Shown: one piece after another, positions 1-10,686 of the stretch | How positions within the stretch are numbered: the first letter of the stretch is position 1 | How the letters are laid out: the number at the start of each line of letters is the position of its first letter | Assembly: GCA_029891345.1 (NCBI GenBank) | Contig: CM057000.1 | Location: 129,803,338 to 129,867,337 of the forward strand | DNA from: Dryococelus australis | Taxonomy: Eukaryota; Arthropoda; Insecta; Phasmatodea; Phasmatidae | Length of the DNA stretch: 64,000 nt | Reading direction: 5' to 3' | Program-made: the position numbers and the translations under genes | Notes under the pieces: generated by a model | What the model was told of the DNA's origin: nothing | Database searches by the model: none | Seen by the model: the letters and a program-made list of their open reading frames with translations, nothing else

Positions 1-581
1 GTCAAAAATTACCTTTATGAGCGAAATTTCCGGTATACCGCCGTCTGTCTTCAGTACTTCCTTGGAAATTATCATCGACCTGTTATGATTAATACGGGTT
101 TAGCTAAAATGGTTTTAAATGAGGACATAGATATCAATTCTGTATGACAGAATTATTTCAAGTTAGTATTTATAAAGAGTTTTAGTGGCAAATGAGAGGA
201 GTAATTAAAGCGTTTGAATTCAATTTTCATAGACTACTGGATCTGAAGACATACTACTCCCACCTCATTGGCGAACGATGGCGCAGAAGGTTTACATCTC
301 GTGTTCGCGCGGTAATGCGAGCTGTCGCAGGGTTGCCTCACATTTTCCTGGGCAGAGGCGGACAGAGAGTCCCTTTTCCTCATCTTCAAGCCTCTATTAT
401 CTCCATCCGTATTTTGTCGTTCTAGTTTCCGCATGAATGTTTTCCACAGCTTGCGCGGCCACCGCCTCGATTGTTTACGTTTCTGGCGTTGCACAGCGCA
501 GTGCCGGCAGCGTGCTCCAGCTCGATTGCGATGTTGCCCGTCATAGGCCGCGGTTGTACGGGATGCCGAACTACTTCACTA
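1..581. other. Unassigned stretch, no gene recognised
   Basis: Mixed-composition DNA. A minus-strand frame at 234-494 (86 codons, Arg/Lys-rich) and a plus-strand frame at 192-425 are open, but neither shows a motif I recognise and both are short enough to be chance. GC content rises over roughly 430-580. No repeat matched elsewhere in the window. Confidence 0.4.
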
Positions 582-1134
582 AGGGCCGGCTGCACCATCG
601 TGGTTCGAAACTCGATCTCTGATCGGATCTAAGATCGACACTGAAAACTGTCGCACCACTCGAGTTCAGAGCTGGACTGGAGATCGAGATTAAGTTCATT
701 TCGAACTGTCGAAATTGGCGGTTCGAAATACTGATCCGAGATCAGCAGCCATTGTCGACAAATGTAGTTTGAAAATACGCCAACAGGTAGAACTACGTTC
801 GATTGTTTTCTTGGGAAATTAAAACAACACTATACGTACTTGAATATTATTCAGTAAAATTCGTAAAACAATAATTCACTTAAAACAGATAAAAGATCGC
901 ACATATAGTTGTATGTATTATGAAAAATACGCCTACTTCCATTACGTCATATATTAAGAAACAATAGCAAAATTTGTCTCATACTTGATATCGATCTCTC
1001 CAATCGGAGATCCAGAATTATGAAATTTCGATTATGCAACACTTTTCCATTGGAACAAAGATCAAACTGGATTCTGGTTCGGAACTAGGATCATTCGATC
1101 TCGGATTGTGGGCGATGTTGGTGCAACCGGCCCT
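582..1134. mobile_element. MITE family R, AGGGCCGGYTGCACCA ends
   Basis: The left end reads AGGGCCGGCTGCACCATC and the reverse complement of the right end reads AGGGCCGGTTGCACCAAC, giving terminal inverted repeats of about 17 bp on a 553-bp unit. TA lies directly outside both ends (580-581 and 1135-1136), consistent with a TA target duplication. The interior holds several GATCGAGATC-like subterminal repeats and no coding sequence. It is a nonautonomous cut-and-paste element. The superfamily is unsettled: the ends resemble some PIF/Harbinger or IS630-type elements. This is the only copy in the window. Confidence 0.75.
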
Positions 1135-1672
1135 TAAACAAGTTCAGCTATTGAAGAGGTTGCATTACCTTCGAAACAGTTCCGATCCCAGTTGTTTCTC
1201 GTTCAAAGTGAACTGTTTTCATAAATCGTTTCTAACGACTTCTCTTCTCTGTTGCGCTGCTATTGGCTGCCTCGAAGTAAACAAGCAGTGTAATAAATAC
1301 TGCTGAATTTGGCGGGAGTTCCTGCACTTGTTCAATTAATTTAAGTTTAAGGTTGAATGCACTAATACCCACCCATTATGCCATTACAGTAAAAGTGTAC
1401 GTTTCATAACAATTAAAAATATCAGTAGTGATATATCTTGGAGGCTATTATAATTAAATATCATACATTTTAAGTTTCATGTTTGTTGATGTTAGAATTT
1501 CCATTGATTTCATTGTGCTTTAGGTGTGTAACCTTGAAATCACGTTCTGTTTTTAAACTTGTTCAGGCATGGCTACCGAATGTATTTAGCTGAATGCGTT
1601 TGACAGCACTCGTGTAACCACGGCCATAGCGATATGGTCAACAAGTCTCGAAACTATGTACTACAGGTTGAT
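1135..1672. other. Unassigned AT-rich stretch
   Basis: No repeat shared with the rest of the window, no protein-like frame and no RNA gene seen. The first part (about 1180-1310) is less AT-rich and carries the tail of a short chance frame. Confidence 0.4.
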
Positions 1673-1925
1673 GGGTCCCACGGTAGTCTAGCGGTTAAAC
1701 TGCTCGTCTCCCACCAAGACGAACCGTGCTCGATTCCTGGCGGGATCGCCCAGGATTTCCGCAAGTGGGAATCGTGCCGGACGATGCCGTTGATCGGTGG
1801 GTTTCCTCGGGGATCTTCCGTTTCCCCCGCACTTGCATTCCGGCGCTGCTCGATCCTCACCTCACTTCACCCATATCGGCTCCCAAGACCTCTGTGTTGA
1901 AAGCCGCCAAAATCTCTGCACTGTC
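1673..1925 (+). mobile_element. SINE family A, tRNA-derived
   Basis: The copy begins with a tRNA-like head: an A-box-like stretch around TAGTCTAGCGGTTAAACTGC and a B-box-like GCTCGATTCC. The body contains GTGGGAATCGTGCCGGACGA and an end near TCTCAAGACC...CCAAAATCTCT. It matches eight other copies in this window over about 250 bp. Known biology of such elements: RNA polymerase III transcription from the head and LINE-assisted retroposition. This copy is diverged, and no flanking duplication is obvious. Confidence 0.85.
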
Positions 1926-2047
1926 CATTTTTACACGCTTTCGCTGAAACATCCTTCGAGTGCTGCCGACGGAATATTACGTCGTCTGATTTGAACTGAG
2001 TTGTATGTAGTTTGCGGTGGAATTTCAACATCCGCATTATTTAAGCT

Positions 2048-2936
2048 TAGTACACACGGGTATCTTTCTTGTACAAGAAAGTGAAAATAAATGTGAACAA
2101 GAAATTGAACACTAAAGTGCCTACTAGCTAGTATGCACGGAATCGTGTGATCCATACACGCGACACTAGCTGGTGAGTAAGAAAGTGGATGGTTGATGTA
2201 TGTATCACTTGGAAGCAGTTTTTAGAGTAGTGCCATAAAAAAGAATAAAAATATTTAGTCCAATCAGACATATTTTCAAGCACTAAATATATACAAAAGT
2301 AGAAAATGTAAAACCACGCACAGAAAAAAACCTCAATTTTTTTAAACTTCATATACAGAATTATTTATGATAGTGTAACTTTTAAACATTTTATCGTATT
2401 AAAACATTAACATATCTGCTTGCTGCCAGTACAAACCAAATATATGTTTTGTTTACATTCGACTTGTACACGAAAGATGGCGAAAAATAGGATCGTCCCT
2501 ATATGTAGGGATAGGAAAAATTCGCGAGTTCAATGACCTGTAGGCGAGACTCCACAGTCATGTGTATACTCGAGCCTCAAACGTTTGTTCATTGGCTGCT
2601 GCCCCATAGAGTAGCCAGTGTTACTTCACACCTGGCAGTATGGCACCCGCTATTTTTTTCCTTGCAAGTCTGCTATTGTCTCAGAGTCGTTCAGGGTGTG
2701 CCTAATAAACTGCGATCCAATTGCAAAGTCAACTTCAGTGTACACGTGTTTGACGTCTATCTTGACCTGACATGAACTCGCGAATTGTTCCTATCTCTAC
2801 CTATATGCCACTAGCTAGTATTCAAGCTCTTGTGCGATAGTAACTAGCATACTCGGCGGCCGTTCACACGATGCGAGTCGAGGTGAACTAAGAACGTGCT
2901 CACTTTCTTGTACAAGAAGGATGCCCGTCTGTACTA
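2048..2936. mobile_element. DNA element family L, interrupted by family H
   Basis: Inverted ends: TAGTACACACGGGTATC on the left and TAGTACAGACGGGCATCC on the right (reverse complement). Both continue into the self-complementary TTCTTGTACAAGAAAGTGA. The inverted match runs about 38 bp. The unit is 889 bp, but a family H element (2506-2799 plus its duplicated target) sits inside, so about 590 bp is native. No coding frame survives. The target duplication is unclear: a TA at the very ends is possible. The superfamily is unknown. Confidence 0.7.
2506..2799. mobile_element. hAT-like MITE family H with 8-bp duplication
   Basis: Ends read TAGGGATAGGAAAAATTCGC on the left and TAGAGATAGGAACAATTCGC on the right (reverse complement). 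The octamer CCTATATG lies immediately outside both ends (2498-2505 and 2800-2807), an exact 8-bp target duplication. Eight-base duplications and YAGNG-type ends are hallmarks of the hAT superfamily. The 294-bp unit has no coding capacity. It inserted into family L. A second copy lies at 57102-57370. Confidence 0.88.
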
Positions 2937-3241
2937 GGCTTTACAGGCACAGGCGAGGACATATTACTACGCCTGTACTTCACATAAGGTTCTAAGCAAA
3001 GTAACATTACGTCAGCAACGCTCAAAGTGTAGATTGCTTAAATGAACAGGAAGGATTGTGCATTATTTTACGTAGGAAAGAAAAATCTATTGGGACATTT
3101 TCGACTAGGCATTGTATTGGCAAAGAGCCGCCCAATAATCAATTTTGTTCAGTGTATGGGCCAATAGGATGGTTGCAAGTGGGAACATAGAGAACAGCAG
3201 AACAGATGGTGCTGCAATCGTGAATATAGGATACTTACTTT
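2937..3241. other. Unassigned stretch after element L
   Basis: Unique within this window. No frame, repeat or RNA gene recognised. Confidence 0.35.
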
Positions 3242-3315
3242 TATAGGCCGTTCACGGTGAAGTGAGCACTTTTGAAGTCCTAGGCGCTTTTCCCTTTCAG
3301 CCATTTCTTATCCTA
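3242..3315 (+). mobile_element. MITE C2 end fragment
   Basis: TATAGGCCGTTCACGGTGAA followed by GTGAGCACTTTTGAAG and a TTTTCCCTTTCAGCCATTTC segment. This corresponds to the inverted right end of the short C2 MITE seen at 37166-37389. Only about 70 bp is recognisable; the remainder is lost. Confidence 0.6.
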
Positions 3316-3365
3316 TACCGATATTTGAAACTAAACATCACCATGTAGGTAATTAACACTGTGTG

Positions 3366-3367
<2 letters not shown>

Positions 3368-3434
<67 letters not shown>
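3368..3434. repeat. (TA)n microsatellite
   Basis: About 33 uninterrupted TA dinucleotides. Open frames through it are artefacts. Confidence 0.97.
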
Positions 3435-3435
<1 letters not shown>

Positions 3436-3439
3436 AAAC

Positions 3440-3690
3440 GCGGCGAGTTTTAGGTTTTTTATTTTCCAGATTTTTTGTGGAATTTTTTATATATATCTAA
3501 CGATTTTCTAATCATTCAAGTGAAATCCCGAGATATTTTATGATTTACCAGGAGTTTCCACGATTTTCCAATATTTCAGTGAATTACCAGGATGATCTGC
3601 GATTTTCAGTCATTTCTTGAGATTTCCAGGGATTTTCATGTGATTTTCAGGAATTTGATACGTTTTTTCCCCAAGATTTTCTGTGATTTG
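3440..3690. repeat. Degenerate GATTTTCC-type repeat
   Basis: Roughly a dozen imperfect repetitions of motifs such as CCAGGGATTTTC, GATTTTCAGGAATTT and CGATTTTCTAATC on the plus strand, with spacing of about 15-25 bp. It looks like an old, heavily mutated minisatellite rather than a gene. Confidence 0.5.
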
Positions 3691-4200
3691 TGCGGACGTC
3701 GACGCCAGTCGACGAACAGAGGATCTCGTGGCAAGGACGATAGCTGGTGCAACAAGACCCGAACCAACCCCACCATATTCCAGAGTATGCGACAGTTCAT
3801 GTTACGCCGTTCCAGAGGCCTGCATAGGTGTAGAGGGCCGACACTTAGGGAATCTGTTGTGGTTAGCATTTTTGAAAACACAATAACTGTATTGATGGCG
3901 TATCGCGCAATAAAATACCACAATAAAACATGTACATCACTGAAAAACTACGCCCGGTGTTATATCTCATTGTTTCTGAGGCAATAGGGGCTATAAGGAT
4001 GTACCAAATTATAACATAGTCGCAGGACACAAAGTATAAAATGGGAGTTTATTGAACATCTAAGACTAGGGGACCCAGCCCATAACCTTTATTTTTTGTA
4101 TTGTCATGGAGCTAGAACAGTTACCATGTTAAAAAAGTTTATCATAAAAAGACTGAAAAAAATATTGCGTAATTATATGTAAGTAATAATGAAATTATGT
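3691..4200. other. Unassigned stretch
   Basis: A plus-strand frame at 3592-3987 (131 codons) runs out of the degenerate repeat and shows no recognisable domain. The rest is AT-rich and unmatched. Confidence 0.35.
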
Positions 4201-4490
4201 GAAATTAACTCAACACTGAAGCGACTGCGGTGCCATTTAATATGTCTCTATCCACTTGGCCACTGCGGCCCCTCTTATCATAGTTCTATCCACTGAGCCA
4301 CTAAAGCCCCACTAGAATCGCTCTATCCACTTAGCCACTGCGGCCGCACTTGGAATTTATCTATGCACTGAGCCACTAAGGCTCAACTTGAAATAGCTCT
4401 ATCCACTGAGCCACTAAGGCCCCACTTGATATAGTTCTATCTACTGAGCCACTGCGGCATCACTTGGAAATTAACTTAACATTGAAGCGA
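4201..4490 (-). repeat. Tandem array of tRNA A-box-like 38-bp units
   Basis: Six imperfect units of about 38 bp (4245-4470), each containing CTCTATCCACTGAGCCACTR. On the minus strand this reads TGGCTCAGTGGATAGAG, which fits the RNA polymerase III A-box (TRGYNNARNGG) and the D-arm region of a tRNA. No B-box-like sequence is evident in the units. The array is bracketed by a direct repeat, GAAATTAACTYAACAYTGAA, at 4201-4224 and 4467-4490 (22 of 24 bases match), so a 266-bp higher-order period is possible. The origin is probably expansion of a tRNA or SINE head. Confidence 0.7.
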
Positions 4491-5018
4491 GATATTTAAA
4501 GTAAACGAAAATGATATTCCATTACCTTTATATCTCTATGCAATAATGTCTATGCATTAATACAAAATTTTTCATAGGAAAAATGTATTTCAAAAATGAG
4601 TTTTTAGGGCAAAAGTTAATGATTGCGTAATCTGATCTTGCTGAAAATCGAACTTGACCTGTATTTTACCCTGAGGATTCACTCTGAAAAATTTCAAGCA
4701 CTTTTGTTAAGTTTCAAGGGACTTAGAAGTATTAAAGACGGACAGACAGACAGAGACCGTCTCCATATTATATAGGATTATAATAACCTTTTGACTAGAA
4801 TCTTTACTTTGGGGTAACTTTAAAATAAATGACGTTATTTGACCAAATTATACTAAGGAATTACGCCAATTTTATTAAAAGATAATCGGGGAGTCCCCAC
4901 AGTAGGATGATTCAGGCAGTAGTTAGCGACGGCTGGATAAATCTTACTCCAGACGTCCTCTTGGTCGTACGCCCCGATGAAAAAATACGCCGTTCATAGG
5001 GTTACTCTGTCCTGTATT
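4491..5018. other. AT-rich stretch with GACGGACAGACAGACAGAG motif
   Basis: No gene. The GACGGACAGACAGACAGAG segment followed by TATTATATAGG near 4738-4772 resembles tails of short dispersed insect repeats, from memory, but no second copy lies in this window. Confidence 0.35.
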
Positions 5019-5264
5019 AGCGGCCACTATGGATGAGCGGTTAGACTGCTCGTCTCCCACCAAGGCGATCCGGGTTCTACCCTCGGATTTTCGCAAGTGG
5101 GAATCGTGCCGGATGATGCCTCTGGTCGGAGGGTTTTTTTCTCGGGGATCACCCGTTTCGCCCGCCGATTCATTTCGGCGCTGCTCCATATTCGCCTCAC
5201 TTCACCCTCATCGGCTCTCAAGACCTCGATGTTAAGAGCCGCCAAAATCTCTTCTCTCACTCAG
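5019..5264 (+). mobile_element. SINE family A
   Basis: The copy has an intact-looking A-box region (ATGGATGAGCGGTTAGACTG) and then the shared GTGGGAATCGTGCCGGATGA body, ending near CCAAAATCTCTTCTCTCACTC. The segment between the head and body is shorter than in other copies, leaving the B-box region altered (CCGGGTTCTACCC). The frames at 4944-5260 and 5029-5318 are shadows of this SINE. Confidence 0.88.
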
Positions 5265-5416
5265 TTCCCTGCATCGGGCGCGTTGAGCAAGTTTTCAACG
5301 CCGTTTGCTGGTCGGTAGAAGGAGTATCTGCAGTTGTCTCTCGCCAAGGTATCTCGGCAAACGCGGCTTGTGTCCTCGATTAATGTTTGGATGTGTGATC
5401 AGATAGGTCGGCCAGC

Positions 5417-5842
5417 TATAGGCTGTTCACGGTAAAATTAGTACTTTTGAAAGCCCTGCTTAAGATATACCTGTACACATGTTGCGTATACTTGCGCCTT
5501 ACGTAAAATTAACATTGCCATTGACCTCATCTCTTTATTCATACGTCGGTCAAACGAAACTGAGAAATTATTCAGAAAGTAACATATCTGCTCATTTTTA
5601 CACTCCTATACATAAAAAAAAAAAAAAAACAGAAAGCGAAAGAAATAATTTTAAGTTACCACAAATGGTTACCTATCACTTTTTATTCGACATTAAGATG
5701 TAGAACTACTTTCCATCCATCGTTATCAACTTTACTGGACGAATGACACTCAGCGCGCCCATTAATATACATGCGTGGAGGGGCAGTGACATTTCTCTAA
5801 GGTTCATTTCTAAAGCGCTCACTCTATCGTGAACAGCCTTTA
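5417..5842 (+). mobile_element. MITE family C
   Basis: The copy starts TATAGGCTGTTCACGGTAAA and ends with the inverted TCGTGAACAGCCTTTA; TIRs are about 35 bp including GTGAGCACTTTTGAAAG. The 426-bp interior matches the other C copies, with landmarks CTTTATTCATACGTCGGTC, an A-rich run near the middle and GGAACTACTTTCCATCCATC. No coding capacity. TA at the ends is the target duplication, as shown by the nested copy at 37166. Confidence 0.92.
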
Positions 5843-6331
5843 ACTCCTGGTCGTAGTTCGTAACACCAGACACATCAGCCGCTCGTTCTGACTGACTCAA
5901 AAGTACTGGGCGGCAACTCTTACGTGAAACGGAATGGGCTGGAGTGCTACAGCAAAACGACCTTTTCTATACGTTTGGACAAAGTAATCAACAATCCGCC
6001 GTCAAAATTAGGCAATGCACCTATAGCATGTTAACTTTACACGGAGAGCATGCTATTCACAGTTTCAGAGGTCAGTTATCTTCATTTATTGACATGTTGA
6101 CCACAGCCTTTTATTACTTAAAGTAGTTCCCAATTATTTTTAATAAAACGATTTTATTTCTCGACTTTAGATGGCACGCAGTTCCCTCACTGATGTCGTC
6201 AATGATTTTTAGTTACTTTCCACGTGGAGTCGACATCCAAATGTTGACACGGTTAAAGGAACATGTCGCATGCATACGATGGCGGGTTAGTATTGCGACT
6301 GACCGCAGGCAGGACTAAGGTTTGCTTCTAC
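5843..6331. other. Unassigned stretch between two C MITEs
   Basis: No frame or repeat recognised. It separates two same-orientation C copies by about 490 bp. Confidence 0.35.
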
Positions 6332-6760
6332 TATAGGCTGTTCACGATAAAATGAGCACTTTTGAAAGCCCTGCTTAAGATCTTCTTGTACGCATGTTGT
6401 GTATACTTGCGCCCTACGTAAAATTCACATTGACATGGGCCTCATCTCTTTATTTATGCGTCGGCCAAAAGAAACTGTGAAATTATTAGGAAAGTGAGTA
6501 TTTCACAAATCTTCTCATTTTTACACTTTGATGGATAAAAAAAAAATCAGGAAGAGAAAGAAATAATTTAGTTTTTTCACAGATGATTACATGACACTTT
6601 TTGTTCCACGCTAAGATATGGAACTACTTTCCCTTCACTGTTACCAACTTTGCTGGACACATGTCTCTCAGTGCAAACGTTACAATGTATGCAGGTAGGA
6701 GCAGTGACATTTTCCTAAGTTTGATTTCAAAAGTGCTCACTTTATCGTGAACGGCCTTTA
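6332..6760 (+). mobile_element. MITE family C
   Basis: TATAGGCTGTTCACGATAAA at the left and TATCGTGAACGGCCTTTA at the right. Length is 429 bp, same orientation and structure as the 5417 copy, with GGAACTACTTTCCCTTCACT in the second half. Confidence 0.92.
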
Positions 6761-7726
6761 CAGGTTGGGAAGCTCAATGCTAAAAGTTTGACAAAGGGAA
6801 AATTTTCTCCACTAGATAAGCGCTAGTGTCGCATGTGTACCAGATTTTCTCTATTTTCTGCGTTAAAAAACAGAATAATTGCAACAAACAATCATAAAGA
6901 TAATATAAAATAAATTCCTAACTAGGTAGAATCTCTAACTTTTATTATTCACGTAGCTTAAAATTTTAATTTAAAGTTACCTTGTGGAACACTGCACACC
7001 TAATGGCGGAAAATTTTCATGTGCAAACCTCTCACATAAGAAATTTCGTTTTGTTCCTAACCCGAGAACAAGCAGGGTGGGTTTACGATTGACTTAACAT
7101 AGTTGGTGTGCCGTGTGCTTAACATATGAATCAATGTGTTCAAGGGTATTGGTTTATGACTACCGGGTCGTGGACGGGCCGTGCGGGCGTTCTTGGCTTG
7201 ACTTAAGATATCATTATATTGTATATCTTAAGTACAAGTTAAGATGGAGCGAATCAGAGCACAGTGACGTTTGTTGTTGGCGAGAAATAGTATTTCCATC
7301 ATGGATTTAGATTATGCCGTGTCGTGAAATCGTATGCAAAGAATTATTTGGATCGAGAGGATACATCTTTATTTAAAGAACTGTTCGAGGTCATGTTTTA
7401 TTTCTTGGAAGAGGATATTGAATTTGTTTTATTTAACCTTGTACAGTTTATTGACCTAAATGCTGAATGTTGGCGTTGCATTTCCTTTTATACGATACAA
7501 AAATATTTTCAAAAGGATTACACAAGCAGTAACCACAAATAATTAAATATATGTAAATAATCTTCACTCTTGCCAATTCGTTTAGTTTACGTCGGCTGCT
7601 TTGGTACCCGGCAGTATCGATCGGCTGGACTTGATTGTTGCTACAGATCAGTCACAAACAGCAAAAAAGTAATTTCTGTGTACTTGACGAGTCATTAGTA
7701 CAATTCTCAATTCTTCAGTAGTTAAT
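6761..7726. other. Unassigned stretch, no gene recognised
   Basis: Two short plus-strand frames (7113-7310 and 7324-7542) are open but lack recognisable motifs and splice context. The rest is AT-rich and unmatched. Confidence 0.35.
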
Positions 7727-8361
7727 GGCAAACCTGGCCCTAACGTCTCGTTGACAGCGAGAGGTCATCAGTGAGGGAGCAAATTTCTCGGGAAGCAATC
7801 AGCTACAGCCTATAGCAAGTAACCATCCCAGTATTCTCCTAGAGCGACTTCGGAAAACCCATCAAAGAACTGTAGACTAAATATGAGATAGACCGCTTGT
7901 TCGTCTGCGCATGCACCCAACATTGACCTACCCCAATCCTACACAACTATCAACTTCACGTGGTCAACACTGATGAACGTGTTTGTTTATGTCTTAATTA
8001 TTAAATGACAAGCACTGTTATATTAATAAAATACTTTTAACAAGTTTTACATTAATTAAACTGCGTTACAAATAGGATAGAGGAGTGTGAATTCATCTCA
8101 AAGCATTTGTTTACAAATCAGTTTTCTAACCTAAAATCCAAACCACGCCATTTTCTCTAGACGTGTTGGCGGAAAAGCAGTTCAATGTTGGGACACGGAG
8201 ATTGGTTGTGAGCAGCCAGCGAGATCGGTCGACCTCATCTTTGGTCTATGGGGGGGGGGGGGGGAAATCAGGATGGCCGGGCAGGGAGCCGAACCAGGTC
8301 TCCGAGAACGCGAGACCAGTGAGTTACCAGTGGACCATCTCTCTCGGTGTCCGACCTCAAG
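7727..8361 (-). mobile_element. SINE family N, split by an E MITE
   Basis: The 3' half (GGCCCTAACGTCTCGTTGAC...TTCGGAAAACC, 7727-7871) and the tRNA-like 5' half (AAATCAGGATGGCCGGGCAG...CCATCTCTCTCGG, about 8265-8361) are separated by a 379-bp family E element and a G-run. The order and orientation of the halves match the intact copies at 39666 and 60371. The family resembles, from memory, a tRNA-headed SINE abundant in orthopteroid insects. Confidence 0.8.
7872..8250 (+). mobile_element. MITE family E inserted in SINE N
   Basis: Left end TGTAGACTAAATATGAGATA; right end, reverse complement, CATAGACCAAAGATGAGGTC. Internal landmarks include GTGATGAACGTGTTTG-like and CTAACCTAAAATCCAAACCA sequences shared with the copies at 16868, 23268 and 31093. 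The expected right target duplication appears replaced by a run of about 13 G (8251-8263). No coding capacity. Confidence 0.85.
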
Positions 8362-9303
8362 TGTGCGCGCAAAAAAACCAACAAGAAGTTGCCGTCTAGC
8401 AGCGTGCCGTTCCGCTAGGTTTCCGTCCATGTGAACCGTGGCGATGCGGGCCCAGGCCCCATTGGGCTACCGGATAACCCCGTTGCTTCACTCCGCTGCG
8501 CTTGCGCAGTCAAGTAGTAACCCCCCTTCTCCCTCAACTAACCTTCCCGACATACACGAGAGTTTTTCCACTACGCTGCGCATTGCACAAACGCAACGCA
8601 CGATGTACGATGCACTACTCGCTGCCGTGTAAACACAAACGTAGTCTCGTTACGTCACGACGACTAGGAAACTCGCTCGTCGTTGCATTCCCTCGCGGGA
8701 CTTGAAAGGTCGTTGACGTTCAGGGGCCTGGCCGCAAAAAAAAAATTAATTATTTTCTACCGTTAAATGGGGTTACTTGAAAGACTTTTAAACTTTACAA
8801 TAACCAGGTTTTTACATATTTCAAAGTATTTACTGAAGTACAGGTGGCAGTCTATAAAAAGTACATCTATAATAAAAACTAGATCTTAAGAGTTTTAAAT
8901 ATTTTTTTATGAATTTTACGTTGCTGTTTCAAGTTAGTCAACAGTATGGTGATACTTAAAATACTTATTGGTTTCCATAAGAAATATAATGTTACACTCT
9001 ATGTAGGAGACTTCGAACACAAAACATAGAGTTTTTAACAAGTATCAGTAACAAATTTCATCGAATTTCCATGTCAATATATTCCTTTAAGTCCACTCCA
9101 TCTCTGAAAAGACACAGTGTTTACAGAACACAGAATACAGCGTTACCAATCACCGAAACAAAAATTGGTAAAAGTGTTTCAAGTTACACCGTTGTACGTT
9201 ATTTATGCGAAACACCGTTCAACTAGCAGACGTTACTCAGACGTGACTTAGAATTACCCTTCCCTCACATAAGAATAATTCTCAGGTCCCACAGTTTGTG
9301 CAA
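8362..9303. other. GC-rich patch, then AT-rich unassigned DNA
   Basis: About 8400-8735 is GC- and CpG-rich and bounded by an imperfect inverted pair, GCGGGCCCAGGCCCC (8443) and AGGGGCCTGGCCGC (8721), which may be ends of a short element. Frames here (8438-8632, 8502-8705) have no recognisable domain. From 8740 on, the DNA is AT-rich and unmatched. Confidence 0.35.
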
Positions 9304-9635
9304 CATGGCATTTCAATCACGATTTTAATGTTTTTGGGACATACAGATAAAGTAAACATATACGCGCTATTTAACGATGGCGACTGAAATGTCGCGTCTT
9401 AGTTAATTTTAAGATGTGCTCAGCAAAATTGATATTAAGAAAAACATCATGGACCTCTACGAATTAAACGTATGCCAACATTTCTTTATTCTAACCAGCT
9501 TTTCAAATTTGTGAAACAATCCACAGTTCGAATTTAAAGATTTAGTGAAGTTACTCAAGGTAACTTATTTAAGCTTTAATTTTCTCATTTTGGTAAACGA
9601 GTTAGTTTTAGTTATTTGTAGATTAAAAAAAAAAA
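9304..9635 (+). repeat. Dispersed repeat family O, copy 1
   Basis: Two blocks match 53797-54088 in the same order: a TTTTTGGGACATACAGATAA block and a TCTCATTTTGGTAAACGAGT block. Divergence is high and the ends are not defined, so it is an old interspersed repeat of unknown class. Confidence 0.4.
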
Positions 9636-9830
9636 CAGTGATTCTGACATGAGAACATGGAAAATATAAGCGGTTTCGAATCTTTTTATGCTAGGAAATA
9701 ATATTTATAAGTAATCTCTACAAGTTGAAAAGTACAAATATAAAATAAAAATTAATTTTTGTTGATCAGAACCTTTAAGGGCTCCCTCTGCCCAGAGCAC
9801 CAAACAAAGCACAAGGCTTTATTCGTATAG

Positions 9831-10079
9831 GTGCCGCGGTGGTGTAGTGGTTAGACTACTCGTCTCCCACCTAGGCGAACCGGGCTCGATACACGCCGGT
9901 GTCGCTCCTAGATTTTCGCATGTGGGAATCTTACCGGAACATGTCGTTGGTCGCCGGGTTTTCTCGGAGATCTCCAATTTCTTCCGCCCCTGCATTCCGG
10001 TGCTGCCCCATACTTTACCCTCACCAGTTCTTAAGACCACGATGTTAAAGAGGTGTCCAAATCTCTACACACTACATTC
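9831..10079 (+). mobile_element. SINE family A with target duplication
   Basis: Head GTGCCGCGGTGGTGTAGTGG followed by TTAGACTACTCGTCTCCCAC, B-box-like CGGGCTCGATAC, body and 3' end near CAAATCTCTACACACT. Flanks ATTCGTATAG (9821-9830) and ATTCGTAAAG (10080-10089) match at 9 of 10 bases and are the likely target duplication, marking a relatively complete insertion. Confidence 0.9.
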
Positions 10080-10334
10080 ATTCGTAAAGCTGTCACTTAA
10101 AAGCTTTTCAATGAGTTTTAGCGATGTCAGCATATGAATAGCGTTTAAAATATTTAGTGCCGGGATGTCAGTTTCCGTTTCCTATTTCCGTTTCGAATGT
10201 GAATTATAGGCTACTTCAAATAGCATAGGGACATAAGGCATACTTTTGTCTTCATTAATACACCGTTTAATGGTAGTGTCCCCATCGAAAGTCTGGATGA
10301 AGGCAAATTCACAAGAGAATGATCACCCCAAGTT

Positions 10335-10442
10335 GAGTGCCTTGTGCGTAAAGGCGACCATACATTCGATGCATGCACCCGGGACGCCCTTAGCGCTCCC
10401 ATGATTCTAGTCATAGGACACGCGGAGTACCTTCAAATCGAC
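10335..10442 (+). repeat. Dispersed repeat family P, copy 1
   Basis: About 108 bp matching 36405-36512: GTGCCTTGTGCGTAAAGGCG, CCTTAGCGCTCCCATG and a CATAGGACACGCGGAGTACC block. Possibly part of a DNA transposon, because GGCG...CGCC-type sequence is common at Harbinger-like ends. The ends are undefined. Confidence 0.5.
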
Positions 10443-10686
10443 CTACCTTATCGTTAGTCTATGGTTTTAGTTGTAAACAACGTAAGACAGTTTGAGAATA
10501 CAATTCTTAAACTCTGTTTCCAAAGGAAAACCTTGTATATTTCGTGTTATTATTTAATACATTAAAACCATCTCCACGAACCGTTGACAACGTGAAACAA
10601 GAGAATGGGATAATGAACGATGGTAGTGTTGTATGTTGTTTCTACTGTGTTCCCTGTAAAATCAGTTTTGCGACTGGTACGAGTGA

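Noticed and set aside
4245-4470. CRISPR-like array
   Set aside because: Units are contiguous and imperfect with no unique spacers, and the genome is eukaryotic; it is a plain tandem repeat of A-box-like units.
8443-8735. Short GC-rich DNA transposon bounded by GCGGGCCCAGGCCCC and AGGGGCCTGGCCGC
   Set aside because: The pair is only about 14 bp with mismatches, has no target duplication and no second copy.
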